A DNA stretch of 64,000 nucleotides from Candidatus Ozemobacteraceae bacterium. GTDB lineage: Bacteria; Muiribacteriota; Ozemobacteria; Ozemobacterales; Ozemobacteraceae. Under the pieces are notes generated by a model, which saw nothing but the letters and a program-made list of their open reading frames with translations, did not search any database and was not told the DNA's origin. The number at the start of each line of letters is the position of its first letter. Within the stretch, counting starts at the first letter, position 1. Where the stretch lies: contig DAOSOK010000014.1 in the NCBI GenBank assembly GCA_035373905.1, positions 51,423 through 115,422 of the forward strand, read 5' to 3'. Of the stretch, positions 25,671 to 33,550 are shown one piece after another. The position numbers and the translations under genes are program-made.

Positions 25671-25699
25671 TTGCATGCGCATCGGTTCGGGGGTACACT
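25671..25699 (+). promoter_or_regulatory. Sigma-70-type promoter of the giant-protein operon
   Basis: TTGCAT (25671-25676), 17-base spacer, TACACT (25694-25699); spacer and -10 resemble those at 24534-24562. The leader to ATG 25816 is about 110 bases and contains a hairpin (25774-25798, seven outer base pairs plus an inner GGG/CCC helix) just upstream of AGGAGG (25803-25808), which might affect translation. Confidence 0.65.
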
Positions 25700-25815
25700 C
25701 GAGGGGTATCGCCGACGCATGAAAAGACGGGCTCTGCGGCGCCCGGCCGTGTCGGAAGGACGTGAAAAATCAGCGAACGGGGGCGACCCCGCCGTTCGTC
25801 ACAGGAGGGTGGATG

Positions 25816-28800
25816 ATGAGGATTCCGGTACCCGGCGCCCGTCGTTTGTACACCAGGCATTGTATATCGTATATTTTATTCATTGCGGTCCTCGTCGCGG
25901 TTTTCCTGCCGGCCGTTCAGGCTCAGACCGCCGGAACCCCGCAGGAGACGGTCCGCACCGTGCGGACCCTGATGCCATACAAGGATCTCGGGGAAATGCT
26001 CGAGAACCGGGCCGCGAAGTATCTGATCGTGCCGGTGACGGAGTATGAGAAGATGCGCTCCGCCAAGGAAGCCTGGCTCGCGTCGGCGACCGCGCCCATC
26101 ACGGAAGTCCCTCCCCGGCTGCTGAAGTTCGCCTCGGCGCGGATCGAGGGGAGACTCGAAGGCTCGTTCGCCGATCTGAACGTCGAGTTCGTGCTGGAGA
26201 GTTTTTCCGACGAGTGGCATGACGTGCAGCTCCTGCGCGGGCCGCTGGCCATCGCCTCAGCGACGATCGACGGGCAGCCGGTCAGCCTGACCCCGAAATG
26301 GGAAACGGCGGACGAGCGGATCCTGCGGTTCGGCAGGAACACGAAGGGGCTGGTCGACGTCGGCTTCAGGCACTCGCCGCTCGCCGGCGAGGTGCTGAAA
26401 CAGGAGCACTGGACCACGACGACGTATTCGCTTCCCATCAAGGGGGTCGGCCGGCACAGATGTGCGCTGCAGGTGCGGGTTCCGATCGAAAAGGTCGACG
26501 ACCTGTCGCGCCTCGAATTCTCGATGCCGCGGATTCCGCTGACCTTCGTCCGGGTCGCTGTCCCCGACACGATCGTCGCGGTCGAAGAGTCGAGCATGCG
26601 CGATTACGCCGTCGAAGCCGACCTGTCGCGCCCCGAGCGCGGCTGTTACGTCACGGGCTGGCTCGGCGCGGAAGCCGACGTCAGGCTCCAGTGGCGCAGC
26701 AGGCTGGCACGGCAGGCCGACGAGACGGTTCCCGACGTCATCCCCGTCCAGGAACCGACGCCGGAGCCTGCATCGGCGACGGTCGCCGTCGAGCCGAAAA
26801 AGCCGGCGAAGCAGCCCGCACGGCCTCTCATCTACGCGCGCACCGAAACGCTGATCACCCTCGGCGAAACGGCCCTGCAGGGGCGGATCGACGTCGAATA
26901 CTCGATCACCAAGGCCCCCGCCTCCAGCTTCACGCTGATCCTGCCCGAAACCGTCAACGTGCTGGGCGTGACGGCCGATCGTCCGCAGAACTACCAGATC
27001 CTCCGCGATGGCGGCCAGAAGCGCCTCGTCATCGACTTCATGACGGGCCGCGAAGACTCGTGCACGCTGAGCGTCGCGTTCGAGTCGCGGATCGACGAGA
27101 CCACCGGCGAGATCGAGATTCCCGAAGTATATCCCGCCGGCGTCGAGCGCGAGATGGGCTCGCTCGCCGTCCAGGCGCTCACCTCGGTCGAAGTCCAGCC
27201 GGCCGGGGTCACCGGGAGCCAGGTCTACCCCCTGGCCCCGCAGCAGCTTCCCGAGAGCCTTCGCCTGAAGACGAGCCGGCCGATCCTCCTCGCCTACCGG
27301 CTCGCCGCGAGGCCCGCCGGGCTCACCATGTCGGTCAAGCGCTTCGCCGACACGCCCCAGCAGACCGTCGTCGCCGACACGATGGACGTGAAGACGACGT
27401 TCACGACGAACAAGAGCAGCCAGACGCTGCTGACGCTGCGCATTCGGAATAATAACAAGCAGTATATGACCCTCCAGCTCGCCAGCGGGGCGAAAGTGCT
27501 GAGCACCTTCCGGAACTCCGAGGCGATCGAGATCGTCGAGGGGCGCAGCACCAGCAAGGTGCAGGTGCCCCTGGTGATGAGCCGGACGCTCGGACGGCCC
27601 GAGCAGATCGACCTGCGTCTGCTGATCCAGGACTCGGTGCCCGCGATGTCGACGATGGGCCGGCTCTCCTTCGAACCGCCGCTCGTCGACATCCCCGTAT
27701 CGCATTTTTCCTGGACGCTTCACGCGCCGGTCCAGTATGCCCTGTACGATTTCAAGGGCACGGTCCAGCCGCCCGTCAGCCTGCGCGAACCGTTCCTGTT
27801 CCGCGGGTTCCTGCGGATCTTCGATCTGGGCTGGATGGTCCTCACCGATCCGGCCGCCGCCTTCCTCGGCGGCTTCGCCCTGCTCATCCTGTTGGCGTTC
27901 ATCTCGCGGGAACTTCTGTTCCGGCTCGCCGGCGGCCTCTGGCAGGTCGTCTGTTCCATCTTCGGCTGGATCTTCGGGGGTTCCGGCTTCAGGCTCGTCG
28001 AGCTGATGATCGTCATCATGATCATCGGCATCCTGGCGGCCCTGGCCATTCCGAACTTCCGCAAGGCCCGCGAGCAGGCGCGCGACAAGGCATGCTACGC
28101 CAACCAGCGCGTTCTCCTGGGAGCGGTCGAGATGTATAACATGGACAATAAAACGCTCATGACCTCGCTCGACATCCCGCTGCTCACGAAGGGCAGCTAT
28201 CTCAAGGGCGGGATCGGCAAGCCAGATTCCCGCTGTTCGTATGACAGCGCCGGCAATCTGACGAGTGGCGGCAAGATCTACTGCCGGTTCCACGGGCCCG
28301 TCGAAGGCGACCTGAGCGATATCGAAGGCCAAGGCAGGGAACAAGAGTACGCGCGCGGCGTATCGTTTTCGCATGGCGCGAACGAAAAGAAATCCCGGTT
28401 GGCCGCCTCGGAAATCGCCCGGGATGAGTATGAAAGCATGAAGGCCGCGGGCCCCGGCGTGAGTGCGCCGTTCGCCGGAGCGAAGGGCACCGCGAATCTG
28501 CCGATCGACACGAAGTTCGTCATCACGCCGAACTTCTACCTGCTCGAGCGCGATCTCGTCCTCGCCGAGGCATCCGGTCCGGCGCTCGTGGCCGATGCGA
28601 CCTGCCCGCGCGTCTCGACCTCCTACATGCGCTGGGAAATCCTGCTCGCGATGAAGATCGCCGGCTTCGTCCTCGGCCTGTTCGCGGGCCTGTATTTCAT
28701 CGCGGGCGCCTGGAACGCCTCGTGGCACAAACTGGCTGCCGCGGCGGCGCTGCTCGCCCTGGTCTCCGCCTGGGACGCCATGTTCCAGGTCGTCGGCGAC

Positions 28801-31245
28801 TGGGCGAATCTCGGCCTGTGGCTGACCCTCGCCGGCGGCGTTTTCTGGAAGCTCGGCATGGCGGCGAGCCGCAGACTGAACGCCCCCGAAGAGCCTCCGG
28901 CCGGCGGCCTGAGCGCGTCGGGCATGACGCTCACCGTCCTGGCGCTCACAATCGGCCTTTCCGGCGTTTTTACGCCCGCCACCGTGCAGGCGGCACAGAT
29001 CACCCAGCCCTGGACGCATGAAGTGCGCGTCCTGGTCCCCTTCACCGACCTGTCGAAAGTCGTCGAGACGTCGGACCAGGTAGTCATCCTTCCCGAAAGC
29101 GATTACCGGTATCTTCTCGACCTCGGCATGCCGACGGCGACGGCCCCCGTGCGGGCGCCGTTCGACCATCTTCTGCGGTCGGCGCTGTATCGCGGAAGAA
29201 TCGAGGAAAAGGGCGTCCGGTTCACCGGCGTCTTCGATCTGGAAATCTTCAACCCCGGCTGGAAGACGATTCCCCTGGTGTCGAAGCAGGTCGTTCCCTC
29301 CAGAGCCGTGATCGACGGGGAACCCACGGCCCTGGATCTGCTGGAATCGACGGCGGACGGGAATGCCGGCTACGGCATCACGACGAATGCGACCGGACCC
29401 CACCGGGTCGAGATCGACTTTTTCGTGACCGTCAAATCGAGCGAGTTCGGCGCGCGGGCGTTCGAGCTTCCGATGATGCCCAGCGCGATCACGAGTCTCG
29501 AGGTCCAGACGCCCGACACCGACGCCGAAGCCTGGATAGACCCGGGCGTCCTGCTTCCCGCGGCATCCGGGACGAGCGGCACCCTGTTCCGGGCCCAGGT
29601 GCCACCGGCACGCCAGGTGAAGTTCGAGATCTACCGGCGGCTCGGCACGCCTGCCAGGGAAGAGAAACTCCCGATTCCCCAGCCGGAGACCGAACTGACG
29701 GCGTCGGCGCCTGTCGCCGAGCCGGCCACGGCACCGCAGGCGATCGTCGAGGAAACGCGCATCACGGTCCGCGAACACGACCTGCTGTTTTTCGAAGAGG
29801 GCTTCGTCAAAGGCCGCAACGTCTATACGCTCGACGTGACCGGCCAGAACGGCATCGCCACCTTCACATTCCTCGTTCCGCCCCAGGTCAGGATCCTGAA
29901 GGTCGAGGACCGGAGCGTCGATGACTGGAAGGTCGAGGAGGCGTCAGGGGACACGACGATGAACCGGCTGAACATCGCCTTCACCTCGCAGATGCGGGGC
30001 CGGTTCAGCTTTGCCGTCGAGTTCGAGGAAGTCGCGCAGAACCTCCAGGAAAAACCGTACAAGGTGCCAGAGCTGGTTCCGATGGGCATCGACAGGCTGT
30101 TCGGCCTTCTCGGCATCGCCTGCCTGCCCACTCTGGCGCTGTCGGTCGAAGAGACGCCGAAGGGCTACGGCACCATCGACGTCTCTGCGTTCATGGCCGA
30201 GCACTCGGGGCAGGCTCCCGAGAAAATGCCGTTCGCGTTCAACTTCACCAGCCACGTGCAGAACTCGCTGACGCTGACGGTGAGCCGGCCCCGAAGCATC
30301 GAGCAGCGGTCGGCCACGATCGACACCGCCGAGGCGATGTCGGTGCTGAACGAGGAGGGCTGGCTGCTCACCCGGGTGATCTACGAGGTGAAGAACAACT
30401 CCGAGCAGTTCCTGAAAGTTCAGCTGCCCTCGATCTCGAGCCGGACGGCGGAGCTGTGGAGCAGCGAAGTCGGCGGGATGGCCGTGAAAGCCGGGTTCGA
30501 CAAGGAGCACGGGGTGTTCACGATCCCGATCATCCGGTCGGCGATGGTGGACAGGCAGGCCCAGTCCTTCCCCGTCGAGCTGATCTACGCATCGAAACTC
30601 GATGCGGCCCTGGCGCCGGTCACGAAGGTGAAACTGGAGCTGCCGCGGGTCCATCTCGCGGTCAGCGAGCTGAGCTGGACGCTGTACATGCCCGAGGGAT
30701 ACGAACTGATGCGCGGCGAGGGCAACGTCGACCGGCTGCTGGAAAAGCCGAACCAGCCGATGCTCAACGGGGAAAAGACCTTCTCCGGCATCAACGCGGA
30801 CGTTCTCGCCCCTCCCCGGGCTTCCGGTTCGGGCGGTGGCGAGGAGCGGGTGTTCGGCATCATGGGACTGCTTCCGGTGAAGTTCCGGATTCCGACGACC
30901 AACTGGTCGATCGGGTTCATCATGCAGCAGATCGAGCCGACCCGCGATCCGCCGTACATCAGCGGTACGCTGGTAACGCCGCGACGCGGCGCAGGAAGGC
31001 TGCTGGGCTGGACGATGATGCTGCTGGGAGGCATCGCCGGCGTGATGCTGTTGATGCTGCTGAGCGGAAAACGGCCGATGATGGCCCTCGTCGTGCTGGC
31101 CACCTTCGCCGCGATCGTTGCGGCGGCCGTGATGATGAAGCTGTATCAGGCCGATCACGCGTTCAAGATCGGTTTCCTGATCACGTTCATCACGGGCGGC
31201 CTGTATGCCGTCTTCCAGTGGCGACCGGAGGAGACGAAACCGTGA
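25816..31245 (+). CDS. Giant duplicated membrane protein with embedded pilin-like domain
   Basis: A 1,809-residue protein, start ATG 25816 (7 bases after AGGAGG; adjacent ATG 25813 and GTG 25762 are alternatives). Order: signal peptide (about 17-38); extracytoplasmic module A (about 45-680); hydrophobic helices (about 680-720); a prepilin-like segment (Gly724-Phe725, Glu729, then a hydrophobic helix) with a small Cys-containing pilin-type globular part up to about 835; further helices and a signal-peptide-like stretch (about 1030-1060); module B (about 1065-1730); and C-terminal helices. Modules A and B are repeats: VRTLMPYKDLGEMLENRAAK resembles VRVLVPFTDLSKVVETSDQV, and AIASATIDGQPVSL resembles VPSRAVIDGEPTAL. 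No known family is recognised for the modules, which look strand-rich. The downstream M50B gene is coupled by GTGA. Topology is inferred, and the function is unknown. Confidence 0.75.
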   Translation: MRIPVPGARRLYTRHCISYILFIAVLVAVFLPAVQAQTAGTPQETVRTVRTLMPYKDLGEMLENRAAKYLIVPVTEYEKMRSAKEAWLASATAPITEVPPRLLKFASARIEGRLEGSFADLNVEFVLESFSDEWHDVQLLRGPLAIASATIDGQPVSLTPKWETADERILRFGRNTKGLVDVGFRHSPLAGEVLKQEHWTTTTYSLPIKGVGRHRCALQVRVPIEKVDDLSRLEFSMPRIPLTFVRVAVPDTIVAVEESSMRDYAVEADLSRPERGCYVTGWLGAEADVRLQWRSRLARQADETVPDVIPVQEPTPEPASATVAVEPKKPAKQPARPLIYARTETLITLGETALQGRIDVEYSITKAPASSFTLILPETVNVLGVTADRPQNYQILRDGGQKRLVIDFMTGREDSCTLSVAFESRIDETTGEIEIPEVYPAGVEREMGSLAVQALTSVEVQPAGVTGSQVYPLAPQQLPESLRLKTSRPILLAYRLAARPAGLTMSVKRFADTPQQTVVADTMDVKTTFTTNKSSQTLLTLRIRNNNKQYMTLQLASGAKVLSTFRNSEAIEIVEGRSTSKVQVPLVMSRTLGRPEQIDLRLLIQDSVPAMSTMGRLSFEPPLVDIPVSHFSWTLHAPVQYALYDFKGTVQPPVSLREPFLFRGFLRIFDLGWMVLTDPAAAFLGGFALLILLAFISRELLFRLAGGLWQVVCSIFGWIFGGSGFRLVELMIVIMIIGILAALAIPNFRKAREQARDKACYANQRVLLGAVEMYNMDNKTLMTSLDIPLLTKGSYLKGGIGKPDSRCSYDSAGNLTSGGKIYCRFHGPVEGDLSDIEGQGREQEYARGVSFSHGANEKKSRLAASEIARDEYESMKAAGPGVSAPFAGAKGTANLPIDTKFVITPNFYLLERDLVLAEASGPALVADATCPRVSTSYMRWEILLAMKIAGFVLGLFAGLYFIAGAWNASWHKLAAAAALLALVSAWDAMFQVVGDWANLGLWLTLAGGVFWKLGMAASRRLNAPEEPPAGGLSASGMTLTVLALTIGLSGVFTPATVQAAQITQPWTHEVRVLVPFTDLSKVVETSDQVVILPESDYRYLLDLGMPTATAPVRAPFDHLLRSALYRGRIEEKGVRFTGVFDLEIFNPGWKTIPLVSKQVVPSRAVIDGEPTALDLLESTADGNAGYGITTNATGPHRVEIDFFVTVKSSEFGARAFELPMMPSAITSLEVQTPDTDAEAWIDPGVLLPAASGTSGTLFRAQVPPARQVKFEIYRRLGTPAREEKLPIPQPETELTASAPVAEPATAPQAIVEETRITVREHDLLFFEEGFVKGRNVYTLDVTGQNGIATFTFLVPPQVRILKVEDRSVDDWKVEEASGDTTMNRLNIAFTSQMRGRFSFAVEFEEVAQNLQEKPYKVPELVPMGIDRLFGLLGIACLPTLALSVEETPKGYGTIDVSAFMAEHSGQAPEKMPFAFNFTSHVQNSLTLTVSRPRSIEQRSATIDTAEAMSVLNEEGWLLTRVIYEVKNNSEQFLKVQLPSISSRTAELWSSEVGGMAVKAGFDKEHGVFTIPIIRSAMVDRQAQSFPVELIYASKLDAALAPVTKVKLELPRVHLAVSELSWTLYMPEGYELMRGEGNVDRLLEKPNQPMLNGEKTFSGINADVLAPPRASGSGGGEERVFGIMGLLPVKFRIPTTNWSIGFIMQQIEPTRDPPYISGTLVTPRRGAGRLLGWTMMLLGGIAGVMLLMLLSGKRPMMALVVLATFAAIVAAAVMMKLYQADHAFKIGFLITFITGGLYAVFQWRPEETKP

Positions 31246-31955
31246 ACGGGCCCGGCCTCGACCTGACGCAGGCGCCGCTCCCCGCCGGATCGGATCCGGC
31301 GGGGCGGCTCCCCCTGGCAGGCATGGGGATTCCCGTCGTCCTGTTCGTGTTGTCGCTGGTGTTCTGGGACAGCATCCTGGTGTTCCCGTTCAAGATCCTG
31401 ACGGTGTTCTTCCACGAGCTTTCCCACGGTCTCGCGGCCGTCGTGACCGGCGGTTCGATCGAGGGCATCTCGCTTTCGACGGACCAGAGCGGCTTCTGCA
31501 TCACGCGCGGCGGCAGCCGGTGGCTGGTCCTGACAGCCGGGTATCTGGGCAGTCTGCTGTGGGGCGCGGCGCTTCTCCTGGCGGCGGCCCGCACCCGCCA
31601 CGACCGGGCGATCACGCAGTTCCTCGGCGCTGGCATGCTCATTATCACGGCGCTCTACGTGCGGAGCCTGTTCGGTTTCCTGTTCTGCGCCGCGTTCGGA
31701 GGCGCCCTTCTCTATCTCGGGAAGAACGGCAGCGAACTTTTCTGCGACCAGTTTCTCCGGTATCTGGGACTGACCTCGTGCTATTATGTACTTATCGATA
31801 TTAAATCAGACCTCATAGACAGGACGATCCCGATCTCGGACGCGTACAGACTGGCCGAGATGTGGCACCTTCCGCCCATGCTCGTCGGCATCGGCTGGCT
31901 CGGACTGGCGCTGTTCATCTCATGGAAAACGATCAAGGCGGCCCGGACGGTTTGA
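31242..31955 (+). CDS. Membrane metallopeptidase-like protein, M50B type
   Basis: A 237-residue, hydrophobic multi-pass protein starting at GTG 31242 inside the stop of the giant gene (GTGA), so translation is coupled. The third hydrophobic region holds HELSH (residues 58-62), the HExxH zinc motif of site-2-type intramembrane peptidases, followed by GLAAVVTGGSIEG, typical of the Peptidase_M50B family. Later parts have more helices and end in Arg/Lys. It may process the giant protein or another membrane substrate; that is inference from coupling. Activity is unproven, since many M50B members are poorly known. Confidence 0.75.
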   Translation: MNGPGLDLTQAPLPAGSDPAGRLPLAGMGIPVVLFVLSLVFWDSILVFPFKILTVFFHELSHGLAAVVTGGSIEGISLSTDQSGFCITRGGSRWLVLTAGYLGSLLWGAALLLAAARTRHDRAITQFLGAGMLIITALYVRSLFGFLFCAAFGGALLYLGKNGSELFCDQFLRYLGLTSCYYVLIDIKSDLIDRTIPISDAYRLAEMWHLPPMLVGIGWLGLALFISWKTIKAARTV

Positions 31956-31980
31956 CAGGCGCCCCGGCGCGCATTAAGAT
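31952..31980 (+). promoter_or_regulatory. Sigma-70-type promoter of the FecR-domain gene
   Basis: TTGACA (31952-31957, overlapping the stop of the peptidase gene), 17-base spacer, TAAGAT (31975-31980); leader about 30 bases with AGGAGG (32007-32012) before ATG 32017. Confidence 0.7.
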
Positions 31981-32016
31981 GCGGACCTGCACGGGATTCG
32001 TGCATGAGGAGGAGTT

Positions 32017-33540
32017 ATGATCCTGAAGGGAAACATCCGCGCCTGGCTCGCCGCCGGCGCGTTCGTCTGCGGGACGGCCCATGCCGCCGTCGATCTGACG
32101 ACGTCGGAGCTGATCAAGGTTTCGGGCAAGGTCGAAGTGAAGAAGGGGCAGGAAGCCCCGTTCAAGCCCGTTCCGGCCAATCTCAAACTGGCCGGCGCGC
32201 TCAAGCGGCTCGACGGCGGCGACAAGGTCAAGACGGGCTCCGAAAGCAGCGCCGAGCTGTCCCTGAAGAACACCTGCGTGCTCGCGGTGAAGGAGGGCAG
32301 CCTGTTCGAGGTGCCGATGACGCTGGACCAGGCGGCCCTGACGAAGCTGAACGCGCAGCAGGGCTCGTTCCTGTTCAAGGTCGTCTCGGGAAGCGATTTC
32401 AAAGTGCAGACGGCCGACGTGATCGCGGGGGTCAAAGGCACGCTGTTCGAGGTCGAGATCCATGACAACATCGCCCCCCTCCTGATGACACCGGGTCTGG
32501 AAATCGGCGTCGAAGGCGCGGGCGGGACGGTTGTGAACGTGTTCGAGGGCGATGTCGAGCTGACGCACGCAATCACTGGCAAGACCCGCAGAGTGAAGGC
32601 CGGCAGCCGCCTCGCCGCGTTCGGCAGGAGCATCATGGGCCTCGATGGCTCGCTAGCCGAAGGGTTCGGCCAGGTGACCGAGTTCAAGCCGCTTCAGCGG
32701 CTTCAGGAACGATTCGGTGCTCTGGGCATGCGGCTGGGGTCTGTCCCATCGACGTTCCAGGGCATCTCCGGTGTCAACACCGAAGGGGCGGTGATGCCCG
32801 TCCGGCTCGGCCGCGCCCGCGACCGGCTGAATTCTCTCACGGAAGGCTTTTCGGGGCCGATCCTGCAGAAACTCGGCCGTTTCCGCGGCATGCGTCAGGC
32901 GTTCGCGAACCGCGTGAGTCAGGCGCAGGAACTCAAGCAGGCGGTGCAGGACCTCAAGGGCGCGGCATTCGAGCCGAAAATCGACGAAGGGAAATACCCC
33001 GTGCTGTCCGATCCGCTCATCGTTCCCGAAAACGGCTTGTCCGAAGCCCATCTTGGCGAAGGTCAGTTCATCGCGGCAAGCCCCGCCGAGGGCTGCCAGG
33101 TGGTGAAACTGCGCCCCGAACGAGGCGGAATGATGCTCGAGGAGGGGGTCGGCACGTTCCGGCTGAAGAATCCCGTCGAGCATCTCGATGCGCTGGTCGC
33201 GGTGAAGGCCGAGGGCGACCGCCTTCAGCATTTCATCCAGGTACATGACGGGAAACTGCTCGCCAGACTCCCGGGTGAAGCCGAGCCCGTTTCCGTCACG
33301 CCGTCCGCACCGATCGCGGCCGAGTTCGATCCGGCCGCCGGAACCGCGCGGAGAATCGAATGGCGGGACCCGGGCTTCGCGCAGAACGTCGCCGAATACC
33401 GCCTCGAAGTCGAGACCGACATCGAAGCGCAGAAGGCCGAGCACGAGTCGAAGGTGAACGAGAAACGCGGAGACGCGTTGCAGAAAATCATCGAAAAAGC
33501 GCCGAAGAAGATAAAACTGCCGAAATTCCGATTCAGATGA
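32017..33540 (+). CDS. Exported FecR-domain protein
   Basis: A 507-residue protein with a signal peptide (about residues 1-23), a FecR domain (about 30-200), recognised by VSGKVEVKKG, LDGGDKVKTGSESSAELSLK and ADVIAGVKGTLFEVEI with a GVKGT core, then a coiled or linker region and a second strand-rich domain (about 340-460), ending in a basic Lys-rich tail. Stand-alone FecR-domain proteins (no sigma factor) are common in environmental bacteria and appear to be surface or periplasmic ligand- or peptidoglycan-binding proteins. It has its own promoter, but the cyclase gene follows only 10 bases later. Confidence 0.8.
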   Translation: MILKGNIRAWLAAGAFVCGTAHAAVDLTTSELIKVSGKVEVKKGQEAPFKPVPANLKLAGALKRLDGGDKVKTGSESSAELSLKNTCVLAVKEGSLFEVPMTLDQAALTKLNAQQGSFLFKVVSGSDFKVQTADVIAGVKGTLFEVEIHDNIAPLLMTPGLEIGVEGAGGTVVNVFEGDVELTHAITGKTRRVKAGSRLAAFGRSIMGLDGSLAEGFGQVTEFKPLQRLQERFGALGMRLGSVPSTFQGISGVNTEGAVMPVRLGRARDRLNSLTEGFSGPILQKLGRFRGMRQAFANRVSQAQELKQAVQDLKGAAFEPKIDEGKYPVLSDPLIVPENGLSEAHLGEGQFIAASPAEGCQVVKLRPERGGMMLEEGVGTFRLKNPVEHLDALVAVKAEGDRLQHFIQVHDGKLLARLPGEAEPVSVTPSAPIAAEFDPAAGTARRIEWRDPGFAQNVAEYRLEVETDIEAQKAEHESKVNEKRGDALQKIIEKAPKKIKLPKFRFR

Positions 33541-33550
33541 TGCACCTGTC

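Noticed and set aside
25762..25815. GTG start for the giant protein
   Set aside because: It would add a polar stretch before the signal peptide, while ATG 25816 follows AGGAGG at the right distance.
26257..29778. 1,173-codon open frame on the minus strand
   Set aside because: It lies antisense to the giant gene and reflects high GC; its translation is Arg/Asp/Gly-rich without domains, while the plus strand has clear motifs and a ribosome site.
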